This document shows positions 1 through 8,519 of a stretch of DNA of 64,000 bases, in pieces. How positions within the stretch are numbered: the first letter of the stretch is position 1; each line of letters begins with the position of its first letter. Under the pieces are notes generated by a model. That model made no database searches. It worked only from the letters and a program-made list of their open reading frames with translations, and was not told the origin of the DNA. The translations under genes and the position numbers were made by a program. The stretch is from JAAFHB01 sp963677935. Lineage in GTDB: Bacteria > Bacteroidota > Bacteroidia > Bacteroidales > Prolixibacteraceae. The stretch covers positions 5,022,001-5,086,000 of the forward strand of contig CAXXEH010000003.1 of NCBI GenBank assembly GCA_963677935.2. The letters are read 5' to 3'.

Positions 1-259
1 TCTCGGCCCGTGCTTTTTGAATGACTAACTGTGCGGAATTCTGGTTAATGTTGATGTGGTGATGAATTTTATCCAATACCCGGGTATATTTTCCCCTTTC
101 AACAGGTCCGGCTTCGGGTTCGAATTCGTCCCAGACATCTTGCACCATCCCTCGGTCGGACGCGTCAAGTGAGTCCTCCCTGAGCCACAAAAGGAGCCTT
201 TCGAATTCCTTTTCGGAGCAATTGCCCTGCAAATATTTTATAAAAATCTCTTTTGTCAT
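1..259 (-). CDS. FecR-family anti-sigma factor, N-terminal part (cut by window edge)
   Basis: Reading the minus strand from the ATG at 257-259 gives an open frame of 86 codons that runs off the left edge. It begins MTKEIFIKYLQGNCSEKEFE, the usual N-terminus of Bacteroidota FecR-like anti-sigma factors: a short helical sigma-binding domain in which 'L.G..s..E...l..Wl' is recognisable. The periplasmic FecR domain would lie outside the window. It is downstream of, and on the same strand as, the ECF sigma gene at 532-1122, which is the standard sigma/anti-sigma order. Family assignment rests on the N-terminal pattern and the neighbour only. The partner TonB receptor, if any, is not visible. Confidence 0.72.
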   Translation of the reverse strand, partial: MTKEIFIKYLQGNCSEKEFERLLLWLREDSLDASDRGMVQDVWDEFEPEAGPVERGKYTRVLDKIHHHININQNSAQLVIQKARAE

Positions 260-531
260 ACTGAAGATGTGTTCTGTAAAACTAATCTGTATTTACCAGC
301 TATTCAATCGCTCTGTGAAATGATGGTTATATCCCCAAATAAAAGATTGTTTCGAACAGTGAAACGTTCAACTTTGGGGACACCACTATCTCAATTTGAA
401 AAAAAATCATTTTTTCTCAAAAAAAGATGATTCCGGACAAATTGGGGGGGACTTAGCCATCGATAAAACGGAATATTTCCTTGTACTTGCTTCCGAAAAA
501 TGGCGATACCGGTAGAATAAAAACAGTTAAA

Positions 532-1122
532 TTAAAGGAACAGACTCACAAATAACATATTTATCAGCAAGGAATTGTCCATGTTTAGGCGCAGGTATTT
601 TAAGGCTTTTACCATGTGGTTTTCAACCGTATTTTTCGATATTCCCAATTGTTCTGCAATTTCAGGATATGTCAAGCCTTCCTCCCTGTGTAAAAGGTAA
701 ACCTGTTTCTGCCTGTCGGGTAAATTAGCAATCAGTTTTTCAACCTGGCTGTTTAGTTCGTTAAATTCAATCTGACTGATGATGTTTGGGGTGAAGTTAA
801 TCGTAGCAGAATTTTTCAGGTGTTCGAGGTATTTATTATTGCTGATTCTTTTACGGATGAGGTCAATCGAATGATTATACGCGATGGTAAAAATGTAAGA
901 ATTCAATAATTTGTAATCTTCGAGCTTTTGCCTCGACTCCCAGATTTTTACAAAGACTTCCTGCACAATATCGTCAACTTCAGCCTCATTTTTTAAAATC
1001 TTGAATATGAATGAAAACAATTTATGGCTGTACAGCTCATAAACCTGGTCAAAAGCCACCATATCCCCATTTTTCAAACGAGTCAAAAGTTCGTGTGTAA
1101 TATTGTCCTGGCTTAGTTTCAA
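532..1122 (-). CDS. ECF-type RNA polymerase sigma-70 factor
   Basis: This 196-residue protein has the two-domain layout of ECF sigma factors. Region 2 lies at about residues 25-95, with 'FDQVYELYSHKLFSFIFKIL' and 'DDIVQEVFVKIWE'. Region 4 lies at about 125-180, with 'LPDRQKQVYLLHREEGLTYPEIAEQLGISKNTVENHMVKAL'-type helix-turn-helix content. It directs core RNA polymerase to a small regulon and is normally held by a membrane anti-sigma factor, here the FecR-like product encoded at 1-259. The 272-bp gap between the two genes is AT-rich and could hold a separate promoter. In Bacteroidota such pairs often control SusC/SusD-like uptake genes, but none is in this window, so the target is unknown. 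Confidence 0.9.
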   Translation of the reverse strand: MKLSQDNITHELLTRLKNGDMVAFDQVYELYSHKLFSFIFKILKNEAEVDDIVQEVFVKIWESRQKLEDYKLLNSYIFTIAYNHSIDLIRKRISNNKYLEHLKNSATINFTPNIISQIEFNELNSQVEKLIANLPDRQKQVYLLHREEGLTYPEIAEQLGISKNTVENHMVKALKYLRLNMDNSLLINMLFVSLFL

Positions 1123-1213
1123 CGTCAGTTTGGATTTGAGATTTCAAGGGGTTAAAACTACAAAAAAGTGTGGATGGTTTCGAACTGGTAATGAATAAAT
1201 CAGCAAACTTACG

Positions 1214-1978
1214 CTAAAGGTAGTATTTCTCAATTCCCCCTGCAATCGCCTTCTCCAAATCTTCAGGAGTATCAATCCCAAAATTGTCAGAGTCGGTGAT
1301 GTTGGTTTTAATTTTAAATCCGTATTCCAGCCAGCGTAATTGTTCAAGTGACTCCACCTTTTCAACCAGCACTTCGGAGAGTTTTGCCAGTTCCTGCAGA
1401 ACCGAAAATTGGTATGCATACAAACCTACATGACCATAAAAAGGGTAGTTTTCGAGCCATTTCGATTCATCAACCCCGAAAATATGGGGGATGGGTGAAC
1501 GACTAAAATATATTGCATTTTGTTCATGATCAAGGATTACCTTTACCATGTCGGGGCGAAAGATATCTTCATTGATGAGTATTGGCTGAATTAAAGTGGC
1601 AATCTCGGTGTTGGGTGATCCTGTGAAACATTCCATGATCAGCTCAATCTCATGAGGTTGCATAAATGGCTCGTCGCCCTGGATATTTACCACTACATCA
1701 TAGACTTTACCTGTTAATTCTGCCGCTTTCAAAGCCGCTTCGGCACAACGGTCGGTACCGCTTCGGTGATTCAATGAGGTCATTACGACATTGCCGCCAA
1801 ACCCTTTTACCGCATCGACAATTCGTTCATCATCAGTTGCCACCCAAACCTCGTCCATCGCTTTTTGTGCCTGTTCATACACACGTTGAATCATAGTTTT
1901 GCCGCAAATATCTGCTAACGATTTCCCCGGGAACCGTGTAGATTGGTAACGTGAAGGTATTATTCCAATAAAGTTCAT
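1214..1978 (-). CDS. kdsB: 3-deoxy-manno-octulosonate cytidylyltransferase (CMP-Kdo synthetase)
   Basis: This 254-residue protein activates Kdo with CTP to give CMP-Kdo for the lipopolysaccharide inner core. The N-terminus 'IIPSRYQSTRFPGKSLADI' carries the nucleotide-binding signature of the family. Further conserved segments are 'VWVATDDERI', 'NIQGDEPF' (metal and sugar binding) and the C-terminal 'GIDTPEDLEKA'. Length matches KdsB (about 245-255). It is divergently oriented to the sigma-54 activator at 2152, and a long inverted repeat lies in the shared 173-bp intergenic region. With lptE just across that region, the neighbourhood relates to envelope biogenesis. Confidence 0.95.
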   Translation of the reverse strand: MNFIGIIPSRYQSTRFPGKSLADICGKTMIQRVYEQAQKAMDEVWVATDDERIVDAVKGFGGNVVMTSLNHRSGTDRCAEAALKAAELTGKVYDVVVNIQGDEPFMQPHEIELIMECFTGSPNTEIATLIQPILINEDIFRPDMVKVILDHEQNAIYFSRSPIPHIFGVDESKWLENYPFYGHVGLYAYQFSVLQELAKLSEVLVEKVESLEQLRWLEYGFKIKTNITDSDNFGIDTPEDLEKAIAGGIEKYYL

Positions 1979-2010
1979 ACGTTTATAATTTGCTTCAAAA
2001 ATAACAGATT

Positions 2011-2080
2011 GATTGATTCAAAGTGGACATTAGGTGCAAATTTAATACAAACATGACGGACTGTCCATTTTGAATCAATC
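2011..2080. repeat. 19-bp near-perfect inverted repeat in the kdsB / sigma-54 activator intergenic region
   Basis: Arm 2011-2029 (GATTGATTCAAAGTGGACA) pairs with 2062-2080 (TGTCCATTTTGAATCAATC) with a single mismatch across a 32-nt spacer. It sits between two divergent start codons (1978 and 2152). It could be an operator for a dimeric regulator or a hairpin in the leader of either gene. There is no T-tract, so it does not look like an intrinsic terminator. Confidence 0.7.
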
Positions 2081-2151
2081 GTAAAAAGATAAATCAGATT
2101 TATTGCCGGATTAATTGTAAATTTGTAATCCAAAAATTTGTATTTGGTAAG

Positions 2152-3387
2152 ATGGATATTCAGGAGATTAAACAACGGTTTGGAATTATAGGAAATGCCA
2201 ATGAATTGAATCGTGCGATTGAGGTTGCCATTCAGGTGGCACCAACCGATTTGTCGGTGTTGATCAGTGGCGAAAGTGGTGTAGGAAAGGAGTCGTTTCC
2301 CCAAATTATTCATAGTTTCTCACATCGAAAACACGCGAAATTTATTGCGATAAACTGTGGCGCAATCCCTGAGGGTACAATTGATTCTGAGCTATTTGGA
2401 CATGAAAAGGGATCATTTACAGGAGCGCTCACCGATCGGAAAGGATATTTTGAAATGGTAGATGGGGGAACACTCTTTCTGGACGAAATTGGAGAGTTGC
2501 CCGTTTCAACTCAGGTGCGCATTTTAAGAGTCCTGGAATCGGGGGAATTCATCAGGGTTGGTTCCTCGCAGGTTCAGAAGACCAATGTGCGGGTGATTGC
2601 AGCTACTAATGTCGATCTGACAAAAGCCATCCGGGAGGGACAGTTTCGCGAAGATTTGTATTATCGTTTGAATACTGTACCTATCAAGATTGTTCCCCTG
2701 CGCGAACGTTCCGAGGATGTTTTGCTGTTGTTCCGTAAATTCGCTTCCGATTTTGCGGAGAAATACAAAATGCCACCAATCAGGCTGACAGAAGATGCTC
2801 AGCGGGTGATGCTCAACTACCGGTGGCCTGGGAATGTTCGGCAGTTGAAAAATATTACAGAACAAATATCGATTATCGAAACGGCAAGAGAGATAACTGC
2901 AGCTGATCTGATTCATTATATTCCATCAGAAAATATTGGCATTTTGCCTGCTCTGTATAATAAGTCACTTGACGAAAAAACATTTAGCAGTGAGCGTGAG
3001 ATCCTTTATAAAATCCTTTTTGACATGAAAAAGGATATGAACGACCTCAAGAAATTAGTTCACGATTTGATGCCCGATGGTCAGAAAGCTAAAATTCATG
3101 AAGAGAGTGATCAGTTAATCAGGAAATTTTACCAGGAGACCGTTGAAGATTATCATACTCCTCAACCATCCTATCCAGCACAGGTCATTTTAAAGAGTTC
3201 AAGGCACGATGATATTCAGGATACAGAGGAGTTCGTTGAAGAGTCACTCTCACTCGAGAATAAGGAGATTGAGATGATCCGAAAATCGCTCGACAAGCAT
3301 AATGGGAAACGTAAACTGGCAGCACGTGAACTTGGAATCTCTGAAAGAACCCTTTACCGGAAAATAAAAGAATATAATATCGAATAA
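2152..3387 (+). CDS. Sigma-54-dependent transcriptional activator (AAA+ and Fis-type HTH, no receiver domain)
   Basis: This 411-residue protein starts almost directly with the AAA+ module. Walker A is GESGVGKE at 40-47, the sigma-54 contact loop is GSFTGA at 87-92 (a variant of GAFTGA), and Walker B is GGTLFLDEIGEL at about 104-115. An arginine-finger region and 'RWPGNVRQLKN' follow. A Fis-like helix-turn-helix closes the protein ('KLAARELGISERTLYRKIKE'). No response-regulator or GAF domain precedes the AAA+ module, so it resembles PspF-type activators controlled by partner proteins or level. About 80 poorly conserved residues separate the AAA+ and DNA-binding domains. It begins the sigma-54 activator, lptE, TPR, secG gene string, with only 3 bp to lptE. 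Confidence 0.93.
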   Translation: MDIQEIKQRFGIIGNANELNRAIEVAIQVAPTDLSVLISGESGVGKESFPQIIHSFSHRKHAKFIAINCGAIPEGTIDSELFGHEKGSFTGALTDRKGYFEMVDGGTLFLDEIGELPVSTQVRILRVLESGEFIRVGSSQVQKTNVRVIAATNVDLTKAIREGQFREDLYYRLNTVPIKIVPLRERSEDVLLLFRKFASDFAEKYKMPPIRLTEDAQRVMLNYRWPGNVRQLKNITEQISIIETAREITAADLIHYIPSENIGILPALYNKSLDEKTFSSEREILYKILFDMKKDMNDLKKLVHDLMPDGQKAKIHEESDQLIRKFYQETVEDYHTPQPSYPAQVILKSSRHDDIQDTEEFVEESLSLENKEIEMIRKSLDKHNGKRKLAARELGISERTLYRKIKEYNIE

Positions 3388-3390
3388 TTA

Positions 3391-3927
3391 ATGACAAAGC
3401 AAACTATAAGATTTCTCCCGGTTTTTGCAACAGTTGTGGCATTGTCAGTCATTCTAACTGGTTGTAAAATTGGTTACTCCTTTTCGGGTGCATCTATTTC
3501 ACCGGCAGTAAAGACGGTTTTTATCGATTACTTTGCCAACAGGGCAAGAGTAATCAATCCAATGCTGAGCCAGACTTTTAGTGAAAAGATGAAAGATAAG
3601 TTTGTGAACGAAACCGGATTATCAATGGAGCGGGAACAGGGGGATCTTGAATTTTCGGGAGAGATTACAGGATACGATGTAAGACCTCTCTCTATTCAGC
3701 AGAGCTCTCAGGGTCAGGATTTTGCCTCCATGAATCGTTTAACGGTTACTGTCAAGGTTGTTTTTACAAATAATAAAGATCACGAACAGGATTTTAACAC
3801 TACTTTCTCTGCCTATTACGATTGGGAGAGTACACGCTCACTTAATGATGTGGAAAGCAGTGCGGTTGATGTTATTGTTGAACAATTGGTTGATGATATA
3901 TTTAATAAGTCGGTGGCTAATTGGTAA
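3391..3927 (+). CDS. lptE: LPS-assembly lipoprotein LptE
   Basis: This 178-residue lipoprotein has a hydrophobic signal peptide and the lipobox LTGC (Cys25). LptE plugs the LptD beta-barrel in the outer membrane and helps deliver lipopolysaccharide to the surface. Features seen are the 'YSFSGASISPAVKTVFIDYFAN' start of the mature domain, 'DLEFSGEITGYDVRP' and the C-terminal 'IVEQLVDDIFNKSVANW', all typical of the short Bacteroidota LptE family. It follows the sigma-54 activator by 3 bp and is followed after 31 bp by a TPR-like gene, so the genes are probably co-transcribed. Nearby kdsB fits the LPS theme. Confidence 0.9.
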   Translation: MTKQTIRFLPVFATVVALSVILTGCKIGYSFSGASISPAVKTVFIDYFANRARVINPMLSQTFSEKMKDKFVNETGLSMEREQGDLEFSGEITGYDVRPLSIQQSSQGQDFASMNRLTVTVKVVFTNNKDHEQDFNTTFSAYYDWESTRSLNDVESSAVDVIVEQLVDDIFNKSVANW

Positions 3928-3958
3928 AGAGGTTATACCATCTAAAAGAGAATAGCAT

Positions 3959-4780
3959 ATGTCGATGACCCGTGAACAAATGCTGCGATACATTGATGAA
4001 CCATCTGTATTGAATGAACGGACCCTTGGAGAACTCCGGGAAATTTTAGATGAATATCCCTATTTTCAGACGGCGCATCTTCTTTATATTCGCAATTTAC
4101 AGGCTGAAAGCAATTTTCGGTTTTCCGGACAGTTAAAGATCTGTGCATTATATTCATCCGATCGTACCATACTTTATCACCTGTTAAATTCCGGACCTGA
4201 AAAGAAACAAGTAGGTGGTAATTTGCTTGAAATAAGTTCTGTTTCAACCACCCAAGGTCAATCAATGATTGAATTATCTGATGAATCTACAGAGCATTCT
4301 GATGAATCCGAGGGTCCGATGATTTCAGTAATCCGTCCTAATCCTGCCGGAACAGGTCATTTTGACTTGTTGAATTTTGAGCTTTCCGAAAAGACCTATT
4401 CGCTTGAGGGTGTTGAAAATGATTCAGAAAAACCACTTTCCGAATTGGTGAAAGAGATTACCCATATGTCTGCTAAAAAAGGAAAAGAAAAAGAAGCAGA
4501 TCAAAAGGCCGATTTAATCGATCGTTTTATCAAGGATAATCCGGCTTTCACCATTAAACAATTTGAGAAATCAGAAATTGGTGAAAGATCAGATAAACAA
4601 ATAGATAACGTTGTTGAAAAGGATGAATTTATCACCGAGACTTTAGCTCGTATCTATGTGAACCAGGGACTTTATCATAAAGCAATCAAAGCTTTTGAAA
4701 AATTAAGTTTGAAATATCCCGAAAAAAGTGTTTATTTTGCGCGACAAATTGAAGAAGTTACAAATCTGCTTAATAAATAA
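3959..4780 (+). CDS. Conserved Bacteroidota protein with C-terminal TPR-like repeat
   Basis: This 273-residue protein has no signal peptide and is probably cytoplasmic. Residues 1-60 are helical (MSMTREQMLRYIDEPSVLNE). The middle, about 90-220, is acidic, low in complexity and probably flexible. The end ('ETLARIYVNQGLYHKAIKAF', then 'EKLSLKYPEKSVYFARQI') is one good TPR-like helix pair. I know of no assigned function. Its position between lptE and secG suggests a link to envelope assembly or secretion, but that is inference from context. An alternative start at the second Met (3965) is possible. Confidence 0.8.
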   Translation: MSMTREQMLRYIDEPSVLNERTLGELREILDEYPYFQTAHLLYIRNLQAESNFRFSGQLKICALYSSDRTILYHLLNSGPEKKQVGGNLLEISSVSTTQGQSMIELSDESTEHSDESEGPMISVIRPNPAGTGHFDLLNFELSEKTYSLEGVENDSEKPLSELVKEITHMSAKKGKEKEADQKADLIDRFIKDNPAFTIKQFEKSEIGERSDKQIDNVVEKDEFITETLARIYVNQGLYHKAIKAFEKLSLKYPEKSVYFARQIEEVTNLLNK

Positions 4781-4784
4781 TCCA

Positions 4785-5111
4785 ATGTACGCATTTATTA
4801 TTGTTATAATTTTCATTGTTTGCGCCTTACTGGTATTACTGGTATTGGTTCAGAACTCAAAGGGGGGTGGTCTTGCCTCGTCATTCTCGAGCTCAAATCA
4901 GGTGATGGGTGTTCGCCGCACCACCGATTTCTTAGAGAAGGCAACATGGATTCTGGCCGTTGCGCTGGTTTTTCTCTCAATTGCCTCTACCGCTTTTCTA
5001 CCACGCAAGGGTGAAATGCAAAAATCTGCAATCGAAGAGCAGATTCAACACGTTCAGGATCCAAGCCAGGTTCCTAATTTTCCTCAGGCAGTGCGCGATT
5101 CAACAAAATAG
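4785..5111 (+). CDS. secG: Protein translocase subunit SecG
   Basis: SecG is the small accessory membrane subunit of the SecYEG channel. The start at 4785 is chosen because it begins the first transmembrane helix (MYAFIIVIIFIVCALLVLLV) and lies 4 bp after the upstream stop. The in-frame ATG at 4728 would overlap the previous gene. The hallmark cytoplasmic loop 'LVQNSKGGGLASSFS' follows, then 'TDFLEKATWILAVALVFLS' as helix two. The length of 108 residues and the variable polar tail fit Bacteroidota SecG. It is the last gene of the cluster and is followed by a terminator-like hairpin. Confidence 0.93.
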   Translation: MYAFIIVIIFIVCALLVLLVLVQNSKGGGLASSFSSSNQVMGVRRTTDFLEKATWILAVALVFLSIASTAFLPRKGEMQKSAIEEQIQHVQDPSQVPNFPQAVRDSTK

Positions 5112-5196
5112 CCGGTCTGTTTTATACGTTTAACAGAGTTGGTCTCATTTTTCTGTTTTAACCAACAGTTGATTTAAACTCAAATTTGATGTTCCC

Positions 5197-5231
5197 AAAG
5201 CCCGATCCATCAACTGACGGACCGGGCTTTT
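5197..5231 (+). terminator. Intrinsic terminator after secG
   Basis: The stem AAAGCCCGATCC (5197-5208) pairs with GGACCGGGCTTT (5219-5230) with one mismatch around a 10-nt loop. It ends in TTTT. It lies 86 bp after the secG stop. Confidence 0.75.
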
Positions 5232-5374
5232 GTGCTGATATCTGTCAGTTATTTCTATTCGTGCCATGTTGGCAGAGATTGATGTCAGTCACTTTGTGAT
5301 GCAAACAGATTGATTTGTATTATTTTATGAATTTTTGATCTTTTGTTATTTAAGAATGATTGAAAAAATGTCGG

Positions 5375-5408
5375 GTTTACAGGACAAAACAGGTCTTTAG
5401 TAGCTTTG
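5375..5408 (+). promoter_or_regulatory. Candidate Bacteroidota-type promoter for groES-groEL
   Basis: TAGCTTTG at 5401-5408 fits the Bacteroidota -7 consensus TAnnTTTG. GTTT at 5375-5378 is a weak -33 element, 22 bp upstream, slightly wide. It would start transcription about 60 bp before groES. I saw no CIRCE operator (TTAGCACTC-N9-GAGTGCTAA) in 5112-5475. Confidence 0.4.
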
Positions 5409-5475
5409 GCATATTTTCTGTTAAGAATGCGGTACAACGTTAAACTATTGTCTAATTATAAAATAAAAATTTGAA

Positions 5476-5754
5476 ATGGCAGAACTTAAAGGAAAAATCC
5501 TTGCCGGCAAAGTATTGGTAGAGCCGCAGCAAGCAATTACAAAAACAGCAGGTGGAATTATTATCCCTGATTCGGCGAAAGAAAAACCCCTTGCAGGTAA
5601 AGTTGTGCTCGTGGGAATCGCGAAAAAAGATGAAACGATGGAAGTTAAAGCTGGTGATACTGTATTTTACGGAAAATATTCAGGTACAGAGCTGACAATT
5701 GATGGTAACGACTATCTACTGATTTCTCAATCAGATGTTCTTTTCATCGCGTAA
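5476..5754 (+). CDS. groES: Co-chaperonin GroES
   Basis: This 92-residue protein is the heptameric lid of the GroEL chamber. The family pattern is intact: 'ILAGKVLVEPQQAITKTAGG' at the N-terminus, the flexible mobile loop followed by 'IIIPDSAKEKP', and 'AGDTVFYGKYSGTEL' near the C-terminus. It is 39 bp upstream of groEL, and the two form the standard heat-shock operon, ending at the hairpin at 7475-7508. Confidence 0.98.
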   Translation: MAELKGKILAGKVLVEPQQAITKTAGGIIIPDSAKEKPLAGKVVLVGIAKKDETMEVKAGDTVFYGKYSGTELTIDGNDYLLISQSDVLFIA

Positions 5755-5793
5755 TTGACTAAATTATTGATCATTAATTAACAACATCAAACA

Positions 5794-7431
5794 ATGGCAA
5801 AAGAGATTAAATTTAATATCGAAGCCCGCGAAAGGCTGAAAAAAGGAGTTGACCAGCTTGCAGACGCTGTAAAGGTTACTTTAGGTCCTAAAGGGCGGAA
5901 TGTAATTATTGAAAAGAAATTTGGAGCACCACAGGTTACAAAGGATGGTGTGACTGTAGCTAAAGAGATTGAACTTTCTGATGCTTACGCAAATATGGGC
6001 GCACATCTTGTTAAGGAAGTTGCTTCCAAAACCAGTGATGATGCTGGTGATGGCACTACTACAGCTACAGTCCTTGCACAATCAATTATCAATGTTGGTT
6101 TGAAAAACGTTACTGCAGGAGCAAATCCAATGGATCTGAAACGCGGTATTGATAAAGCTGTACTTAAAGTTGTTGAAAGCATTAAAAACCAGGCCAAAAC
6201 TGTTGGAGACGATTACAGCAAAATCGAACAGGTTGCCCGAATTGCAGCCAATAACGACGCTGAAATTGGAAAACTGATTGCAGAGGCGATGGAAAAGGTT
6301 CATAAAGAAGGTGTTATCACAGTTGAGGAAGCAAAAGGTACTGAAACCTATGTTGACCTTGTTGAAGGAATGCAGTTCGACCGTGGTTACATTTCTCCCT
6401 ATTTTGTGACAGACACTGAAAAAATGGCTACAGAAATGGAGAATCCTTTCATCCTGATTCATGATAAGAAGATCGGATCAATGAAAGAGCTTGTTCCAAT
6501 TCTTGAAGCTACCCATCAGTCAGGTCGCGCATTGATGATTATCTCTGAAGATATCGAAGGTGAAGCGCTTGCAACTCTTGTTGTAAACCGTCTTCGTGCA
6601 GGTTTGAAAGTTTGTGCCGTAAAAGCTCCGGGATTTGGCGATCGTCGCAAAGAGATGCTGGAAGATCTGGCTATCCTCACAGGAGGTACAGTGATTACCG
6701 AAGAGAAAGGTATGAAGCTTGAAGATACAACGCTTGAAATGTTAGGTCGTGCCGAGAAACTTACTGTTAACAAGGATACGACAACTATCGTTAACGGTGC
6801 CGGTGAAGCTTCAAATATAGCTGCCCGTGTAGCTCAGATCAAAAAACAGATCGAAACAACCACTTCGGATTACGATCGCGAAAAATTACAGGAACGTCTT
6901 GCCAAACTTTCTGGTGGTGTTGCTGTTCTTTATGTAGGCGCCTCTTCCGAAGTAGAAATGAAAGAGAAGAAAGACCGTGTTGATGATGCGCTTCATGCCA
7001 CACGTGCGGCTGTTGAAGAAGGTATTGTTCCCGGCGGTGGTGTTGCCTACCTTCGTGCCATTGCTGTCCTTGAAGGGCTCGTTGGTGACAATGAAGATGA
7101 GACAACAGGTATCGAAATTGTAAAGCGTGCGATTGAAGAGCCTACCCGGCAGATTGTGTTCAATGCAGGACTTGAAGGTGCTGTAATTGTACAGAAAATT
7201 AAAGAAGGTAAGGATGACTACGGATACAATGCACGTCTTGATATTTTCCAGAATCTTTTCGAATCAGGTGTAATCGATCCCGCTAAGGTAACCCGTGTTG
7301 CTTTGGAAAATGCAGCTTCTATTGCTGGCATGTTCCTTACTACTGAGTGTGTCCTTGTTGAGGAAAAAGAAGATAAACCAGCAATGATGCCTCCTGGCGG
7401 TATGGGTGGCGGTATGGGTGGAATGATGTAA
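5794..7431 (+). CDS. groEL: Chaperonin GroEL
   Basis: This 545-residue ATP-dependent chaperonin forms the double-ring folding chamber with GroES. Equatorial ATP-binding signatures are present (VTLGPKGRNVIIEKKFGAP, then GDGTTTATVLAQ), as is the family signature 'AAVEEGIVPGGGVAYLRA'. It ends with the GGM-rich tail (PGGMGGGMGGMM) typical of GroEL. Full length and intact, with no paralogue in the window. Confidence 0.99.
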   Translation: MAKEIKFNIEARERLKKGVDQLADAVKVTLGPKGRNVIIEKKFGAPQVTKDGVTVAKEIELSDAYANMGAHLVKEVASKTSDDAGDGTTTATVLAQSIINVGLKNVTAGANPMDLKRGIDKAVLKVVESIKNQAKTVGDDYSKIEQVARIAANNDAEIGKLIAEAMEKVHKEGVITVEEAKGTETYVDLVEGMQFDRGYISPYFVTDTEKMATEMENPFILIHDKKIGSMKELVPILEATHQSGRALMIISEDIEGEALATLVVNRLRAGLKVCAVKAPGFGDRRKEMLEDLAILTGGTVITEEKGMKLEDTTLEMLGRAEKLTVNKDTTTIVNGAGEASNIAARVAQIKKQIETTTSDYDREKLQERLAKLSGGVAVLYVGASSEVEMKEKKDRVDDALHATRAAVEEGIVPGGGVAYLRAIAVLEGLVGDNEDETTGIEIVKRAIEEPTRQIVFNAGLEGAVIVQKIKEGKDDYGYNARLDIFQNLFESGVIDPAKVTRVALENAASIAGMFLTTECVLVEEKEDKPAMMPPGGMGGGMGGMM

Positions 7432-7474
7432 TTTTTAATCCAAATATATATATCAACCTATGGGTTGAATTTTG

Positions 7475-7508
7475 TAGAGACAAGGCAATACCTTGTCTCT
7501 ATTTTTTT
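7475..7508. terminator. Strong intrinsic terminator after groEL
   Basis: A perfect 11-bp stem TAGAGACAAGG (7475-7485) / CCTTGTCTCTA (7491-7501) with a 5-nt loop is followed by seven T residues. It sits between convergent groEL and the hypothetical gene ending at 7522 and ends groESL transcripts. Confidence 0.92.
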
Positions 7509-7521
7509 AATCTGATTTTGA

Positions 7522-8025
7522 TCATTTACCTCCTGCAAGGCTGGCTATTTCTGAATTTACGGTTTCAGTCCACTTCTTAGCCAGCTCTATTTCATCCCGA
7601 AGCTCCAGACTATCATATTTGGCATTATATAACTCCAGAATCAGCTCTGGCTTTTGGTGATCCCATTCGGTAAAGGCTAATTCAAGTTTCTCCGTTATTT
7701 TTCGAATGCTCGAACCATTATTTACGACCCTGTTATTGTCTATAACGCGACATTTTTTCATTTCAGTCAAAGTGACTTCTTTCGCTGTTTCAGTTTCTGA
7801 AGTTTTCCGAACGAAGAAAATCTTGTGTGCCACTCTATCAATTCCTATCGCCGTCTGATCCCATTTATCGTAATCTGAAATTTTACTGCCGTTTTTTTCT
7901 GCCATGTCAAATAAAGTCTGTAAAAATTGTCTCTCTTTAGTTTTCTTTTTTTTGTTAATAACCATTATTGGAATGATACATATTAATAACATGATCAATA
8001 GTATGATTGATGATTCTAAATCCAT
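7522..8025 (-). CDS. Hypothetical membrane-anchored protein
   Basis: This 167-residue protein has a single N-terminal transmembrane helix ('SIILLIMLLICIIPIMVI') followed at once by a lysine-rich stop-transfer run (NKKKKTKERQ). The soluble part is therefore probably cytoplasmic. It is charged and mixed alpha/beta, with 'KISDYDKWDQTAIGIDRVAH' and 'VTLTEMKKCRVID', a layout seen in small conserved Bacteroidota proteins of unknown function. No catalytic motif is recognised. It stands alone, convergent with groEL. Confidence 0.7.
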   Translation of the reverse strand: MDLESSIILLIMLLICIIPIMVINKKKKTKERQFLQTLFDMAEKNGSKISDYDKWDQTAIGIDRVAHKIFFVRKTSETETAKEVTLTEMKKCRVIDNNRVVNNGSSIRKITEKLELAFTEWDHQKPELILELYNAKYDSLELRDEIELAKKWTETVNSEIASLAGGK

Positions 8026-8141
8026 TTTATTTATATTTTAAATATTCGTAATGATAATCCATGGCAATATAATACCACTCATGGTTTATTGATGTAATTG
8101 ATATTTTCTGAGTTGATTAAGTAATCTGAACGGATCTGGCT

Positions 8142-8507
8142 TTACCAAAAATAGTGGAAGGGGAAAATAATATCGGTTTGATGAAAGCTATTATAGATGT
8201 TTTTAGCGCATATCCGATATGTTGTTGTTTTTCTTGACAGAATTAATTCTGCAGTCTTATTAAATTTCCAGAAGGTAGTGGTTCTGTTCTTGTTGGGAAA
8301 AGAGAATGGATTAAATCCGGAAACAACTTTTTCTGGAAGTGTTAGGTGGAGGAATAAAATAGTTGGACTAAACGGTGAAAAATCTTTTTCATTGGATGAT
8401 TGAGCATGAACCTTTTCCTCTGACAGGTTATTTGTCTTGTAGGCGCTAAAAAAGCTATACAGAACAACTAAATATAATAAGGCTGCTATTTTCAAAATCT
8501 TTTTCAC
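8142..8507 (-). CDS. Small hypothetical exported or membrane protein ending in FPFHYFW
   Basis: From the GTG at 8505-8507 this is a 121-residue protein with an N-terminal hydrophobic helix ('ILKIAALLYLVVLYSFFSAY'). It then has a low-complexity polar region and an aromatic C-terminus 'SFHQTDIIFPFHYFW'. An in-frame ATG at 8546 would extend it by 13 codons, but that start lies inside the palindrome at 8520-8553, so the shorter form is preferred. Short proteins with this aromatic ending recur in Bacteroidota to my recollection, with no assigned role. An ORF on the other strand (8197-8403) has no recognisable features. Confidence 0.5.
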   Translation of the reverse strand: MKKILKIAALLYLVVLYSFFSAYKTNNLSEEKVHAQSSNEKDFSPFSPTILFLHLTLPEKVVSGFNPFSFPNKNRTTTFWKFNKTAELILSRKTTTYRICAKNIYNSFHQTDIIFPFHYFW

Positions 8508-8519
8508 CTTACAAAGATA

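Noticed and set aside
1144..1419. 91-codon minus-strand ORF at the kdsB end
   Set aside because: Overlaps kdsB in another frame and lacks features.
5112..5475. CIRCE operator upstream of groES
   Set aside because: No TTAGCACTC-N9-GAGTGCTAA sequence or close variant was found.
5881..7105. Several minus-strand ORFs across groEL
   Set aside because: They are antisense shadows of a highly conserved gene, with no start context and no protein features.
8197..8403. 68-codon plus-strand ORF
   Set aside because: Antisense to the small hypothetical gene; the minus-strand frame has a hydrophobic signal and a distinctive C-terminus.
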